This document shows, in pieces, positions 28,293-29,686 of a stretch of DNA of 29,686 nt. Origin of the DNA: Asterionellopsis glacialis (taxonomy: Eukaryota > Bacillariophyta > Plagiogrammaphyceae > Rhaphoneidales > Asterionellopsidaceae). Each line of letters opens with the position of its first letter. Position 1 is the stretch's first letter. Under the pieces are notes generated by a model. The model was not told where the DNA came from. It worked only from the letters and a program-made list of their open reading frames with translations, and ran no database searches. A program made the translations under genes and the position numbers. The stretch covers positions 8,098 to 37,783 of the forward strand of contig WKLE02006181.1 in the NCBI GenBank assembly GCA_014885115.2, read 5' to 3'.

Positions 28293-29342
28293 TCAGTTTT
28301 TGGATGTTTCGGCAGCAGCCCTGTTAATGTGGACAGACCTAGCAAGCTTTTCAAGACTCAACCCCGATCGTTTGCTAACACGCTGTAAGTCTTCTTCTGT
28401 CCCTCTCAAAAACAATGTTTGATCTCCCTCTACACTTCCACCCTCGCCTTCATCACCAGTTTCATAATCTACCTTCAACAGAGTTGTATGCAATTGTGGT
28501 GGGAATCCTCCAGACTTGACGGCTTCGCATGTTACAAGTCCTGTTCGGTATGGCGGTCCGGTCGCTGTTACATCAAAAATCATTTGAATTCTAGGTGGAG
28601 TCCAAACTGGATTGCTGGTACCCCTTAGCTCCATTCGACCTGAATCTAATCGATAACTACGAAGATTTCCACTTTCAATACCATCACCCAACGCAGCTTG
28701 TACACTTGAATCATTTACTACCCAATCACGACAGTATTTGTATACAGGATCTGCCCGGATATACAAATTATCAGCTGTTACTAATGCCAACCCACCAAGG
28801 ACTAGAAAGAAAGATATGAAAATGAGAGAGTAAAAGCGTGGATGAGCAAGAATGAGTTTAGAAAAAAGACGGTCCAAACATACTTATATACACGTCGACG
28901 CAGATTTAGTTTACAGAAACGAAAGAGATGACTTACGTGATGCAGTACCAAAACCAGTGTAAAATCCCCACTTTGCCACTGTGGTTGGAGTTAGATGAGT
29001 GAAGAAATTTGTAAAACCTAAAAACAATCTTGACAATGCATAGGCACCGACAGATCCACCAGCCACAAGTGCATAAAACTGATTTGTAGGTGAAAAAATT
29101 GTAGACATGATACGTCCTTGAATCGTTGTATTATTCTCTTCTTCGTTGTTGCTTGATTTCTGTTCTTCTTTGCCGCCACTACTGCTAGATGGTGGCGGTG
29201 GTGGAGTCGTTGAAAAAGATGAGCATTGATAGTAGTCAGACTTGAAACCCACTGTACGGAATACAACAGTCCGACTTTCCTTTCGAAGCATCATTCTTGC
29301 CATTCTCATGGTTACCGGGCGGTTCCAAACTGCGGAAATCAT
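28293..29342 (-). CDS. Tim21/Coa1-like mitochondrial inner-membrane protein, two exons
   Basis: Exons on the minus strand are 29342-28937 and 28801-28293, with a 135-bp GT-AG intron; the junction gives FGTAS + L + LGGLALVTADNLY. The product is 304 residues. The start is ATG at 29342, which yields an Arg-rich, acid-free N-terminus (NRPVTMRMARMMLRKESR) typical of a mitochondrial presequence. A run of five prolines and a Ser/Glu linker follow. One membrane segment spans about VAKWGFYTGFGTASLLGGLALV. The soluble domain after it (DPVYKYCRDWVVNDSSVQAALGDGI... IQMIFDVTATGPPYRTGLVTCEAV... LLKVDYE) follows the pattern of Tim21/Coa1 domains: a helix ending in a small-residue LG turn, then strands with a GPxxxG-type turn. 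Tim21 links the TIM23 import channel to TOM and respiratory complexes; Coa1 helps cytochrome oxidase assembly. Which one cannot be told by eye. Confidence 0.65.
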
Positions 29343-29686
29343 TATATCTGCGGAGGTATTTACGATTCGTGTAACGAAAAAAAAATCAATTGATATCAAC
29401 TGCGTTACTGTTGCTGTTGGTTTGTTCCAACCTGGTGTGTTGTGTCGTCTCGCAACTTATTGTTGGTTTGTCTCGTTTCTGTTGCAGATGTGGATCTTTT
29501 TTTTTTTCCTTTTCAGATTTGTAAAATTGTCTGTACGTACGCTCTGTACTGTACACGGGTACCGGTACCTGTTAACAGGATTCCGTTTATTTGTCATGGT
29601 ATTCGGACGTCATCAATGACGTCAACCTACCCTACTTTTTTTGTGTACTGGTTGACCCCAATTCGAATTTCGAAACTTGTTTGAGT
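29343..29686. promoter_or_regulatory. Promoter region of the Tim21/Coa1-like gene with palindromes and paired CRE sites
   Basis: No gene supported. GGTACCGGTACC (29558-29569) overlaps CCTGTTAACAGG (29568-29579). GACGTCA (29607-29613) is followed by the full CRE TGACGTCA (29618-29625). The region could also serve a plus-strand gene starting beyond the window. A T-rich stretch lies at about 29497-29512. Confidence 0.45.

Noticed and set aside
28802..28936. Second exon of the Tim21/Coa1-like gene as its own gene starting MDRLFSKLILAHPRF
   Set aside because: That N-terminal stretch is intron sequence read through. GT at 28936 and AG at 28802 join the membrane segment in frame with exon 1.

Overview
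The window looks like nuclear DNA of a photosynthetic stramenopile, most likely a diatom. The evidence is short spliceosomal introns (five placed here, 89 to 135 bp, all GT-AG), and two predicted plastid proteins whose signal peptide is followed directly by the diatom-type Ala|Phe junction (AAA|FAP and VCA|FPM). Other support is Golgi and ER trafficking genes, mitochondrial presequences, genes on both strands with no operons, and long intergenic spaces. No rRNA, tRNA, CRISPR array or intact transposable element was recognised.

Layout: (1) 1-343, 3' end of a mitochondrial carrier gene. (2) 1098-8507, a very large intronless gene for a Sec39/NBAS-like ER tethering protein, with an added UBA domain and proline-rich tail. 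(3) 8572-9816, minus strand, a three-exon Golgi nucleotide-sugar transporter that converges on gene 2 with only 64 bp between stop codons. (4) 10504-10923, a small protein with a bipartite presequence for the thylakoid lumen. (5) About 10.9-17.2 kb, a gene-poor and mostly very AT-rich island with decayed dispersed repeats, a 27-bp minisatellite and microsatellites. (6) 17275-19325, a two-exon MLO-like seven-helix membrane protein fused to a calmodulin-like set of four EF-hands. (7) 20000-20599, minus strand, a SpoU/TrmH-family RNA methyltransferase, head to head with (8) 20959-23526, a nuclear poly(A) polymerase. (9) 23871-24970, a two-exon histidine-phosphatase/phosphoglycerate-mutase-like protein with a predicted plastid presequence. 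(10) 25317-27143, minus strand, an unrecognised probably nuclear protein with a C-terminal PDZ-like domain. (11) 28293-29342, minus strand, a two-exon Tim21/Coa1-like mitochondrial inner-membrane protein.

The genes do not form one pathway. They are a typical mixed set of nuclear housekeeping genes: secretory traffic and glycosylation (genes 2 and 3), plastid (4 and 9), mitochondrion (1 and 11), RNA metabolism (7 and 8) and calcium/membrane signalling (6).

The most interesting points are the MLO plus EF-hand fusion, the NBAS plus UBA architecture with a tryptophan-acidic C-terminus, a cluster of four neighbouring inverted repeats at 27860-27968, and the AT-rich island as a possible centromere-like or decayed-repeat region. 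All identifications come from reading motifs by eye; no database search was run.
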